This document shows positions 63,074 through 64,000 of a stretch of 64,000 nt of DNA, piece by piece (within the stretch, counting starts at the first letter, position 1; every line of letters begins with the position of its first letter). The position numbers and the translations under genes were made by a program. The stretch lies in the NCBI GenBank assembly GCA_023518375.1, contig CP068450.1:992001-1056000 (forward strand), read 5' to 3'. This stretch comes from Candidatus Hepatincola sp. Av (lineage in GTDB: Bacteria > Pseudomonadota > Alphaproteobacteria > WRAU01 > Hepatincolaceae). The notes under the pieces were generated by a model, which was not told where the DNA came from, ran no database searches, and saw only the letters and a list, made by a program, of their open reading frames with translations.

Positions 63074-64000
63074 CTAAGAATTACCTACTATATTTTCTTT
63101 TGTACTCTGGCTATGCCAATTATAAGCTGTGGCAATAATAGAGTTAATATCTGTATAGTTAGCTTGCCATTTTAAAACCTGTTGGGCTTTAGTAGCATCT
63201 GCTACTAAAATGGCAGGGTCGCCTGCTCTTTTACTTTCATTCAGGGTAGCAATTTTTTTGCCACTAACGAATTCTATGGCTTTAATTATCTGTTTCACAG
63301 AGTAACCCTTACCTGTACCTAAATTAAAAGAGTTGGAAAGTTGTTGCTTAAATAAATATTCTAAGGCTAAGCAATGAGCATGGGCTAGATCATTAACATG
63401 AATATAATCCCGAATACAAGTACCATCTGGAGTATTATAATCTGTGCCAAAGATTTTTATATTTTCCCTTTTGCCTAAGGCAACCTCAATAACTAAAGGA
63501 ATTAAATGAGTTTCAGGGTTATGATCTTCACCAATTTTGCCCATAGGATCCGCTCCGGCTACATTAAAGTATCTTACAATTATATAATTTAGCTTATAGG
63601 CTATGTTGAAGTCTTTCAGCATTAATTCTGCTACTAACTTCGTATTACCATAAGAATTAATAGGATTTTGTGGCGTAACATCATCAATAATAGGCGTTTT
63701 TACATTACCATAAGTAGCACAAGTAGAAGAAAAAACTATATTATTAACCTTGTTAGCTACCATAGCATTACATAAGTTAAAGGTGCCAATAACATTGTTT
63801 TGGTAATATTCTGCTGGTTTATTCACGGACTCTCCCACATAAGTGAAAGCTGCACAATGAACTACTCCTACTGGTTGGGTTTTAATAAGAGCCTGATGAA
63901 TATCATCATATTGAGTTAAATCACCTTTTATATAGTTACCCCATTGCATAGCATAACTATGCCCATAACTTAAATTATCAAACACAATGGGAGTATAACC
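63074..64000 (-). CDS. galE: UDP-glucose 4-epimerase GalE (5' end outside window)
   Basis: Interconverts UDP-glucose and UDP-galactose for surface polysaccharide. The frame is open to the right edge (..GYTPIVFDNLSYGHSY..), so about 25-30 N-terminal residues with the GxxGxxG NAD loop are outside. The catalytic Ser/Thr region is FSSTCATYGNV, and the YxxxK is YGNTKLVAE. RYFNVAGADP and GTDYNTPDGTCIRDYIHV are typical of GalE. It lies 78 bases upstream of the interrupted FkbM gene on the same strand; both are likely surface-sugar genes. Confidence 0.95.
   Translation of the reverse strand, partial: GYTPIVFDNLSYGHSYAMQWGNYIKGDLTQYDDIHQALIKTQPVGVVHCAAFTYVGESVNKPAEYYQNNVIGTFNLCNAMVANKVNNIVFSSTCATYGNVKTPIIDDVTPQNPINSYGNTKLVAELMLKDFNIAYKLNYIIVRYFNVAGADPMGKIGEDHNPETHLIPLVIEVALGKRENIKIFGTDYNTPDGTCIRDYIHVNDLAHAHCLALEYLFKQQLSNSFNLGTGKGYSVKQIIKAIEFVSGKKIATLNESKRAGDPAILVADATKAQQVLKWQANYTDINSIIATAYNWHSQSTKENIVGNS

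Overview
The window is about 64 kb of a very AT-rich bacterial chromosome. Gene content and order point to a host-associated alphaproteobacterium with a reduced genome, of the Rickettsiales/Holosporales type. The evidence is the alphaproteobacterial block lnt - XRE regulator - metK - trmB - rimP - nusA, the block aroE - coaE - dnaQ - tim44-like - smr next to rho - mnmE - mnmG - rsmG - parAB, and several small outer-membrane beta-barrels that resemble the surface antigens of intracellular alphaproteobacteria. The genus cannot be fixed from the sequence alone. The genetic code is standard: TGA is used as a stop in ATGA overlaps such as pstS/pstC and coaE/dnaQ.

Layout. (1) 1-24.6 kb: almost all genes are on the minus strand. 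They cover transcription and translation (nusA, rimP, trmB, miaB, ybeY, tsaB, trpS), metK, lipoprotein acylation (lnt), corC, a Bax-like murein hydrolase, nfuA-like, murJ, mutS, a run of outer-membrane proteins around ppa, then smr, tim44-like, dnaQ, coaE and aroE. (2) 24.6-25.0 kb: an intergenic region with four consensus DnaA boxes, tandem CtrA-like sites and an AT-rich stretch. This is the probable chromosomal oriC, and the coding strand switches there from mostly minus to mostly plus. (3) 25-35.3 kb: rho, mnmE, an inserted glycosyltransferase/GtrA membrane cluster, mnmG, an outer-membrane protein and rsmG. (4) 33.7-39.9 kb: parA and parB with eleven perfect copies of the parS palindrome TGTTTCACGTGAAACA, ten of them embedded in a mosaic of duplicated and inverted modules. 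parAB lies backwards relative to rsmG and is bracketed by long inverted repeats. (5) 39.9-46.1 kb: tadA, rluB-like, rsmD, a P-loop protein and a compact accessory module (sce7726-like nuclease fold, beta-family protein, ImmA/IrrE-type protease, membrane/coiled-coil protein) that looks like an undescribed defence or conflict system. (6) 46.2-57 kb: HIT, hslVU, comM, an FkbM methyltransferase and a complete pstSCAB-phoU operon. (7) 57-64 kb: a surface protein with a repetitive tail, a pta-like gene with ackA, a RelB/RelE-type pair with a frameshifted toxin, a second FkbM gene broken by one in-frame TGA, and galE running off the end.

The best leads are the parS-repeat array with its possibly invertible parAB segment, the adjacent oriC, and the four-gene accessory module at 43.2-46.1 kb. 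All calls come from reading the sequence and from knowledge of the families; no database search was possible.
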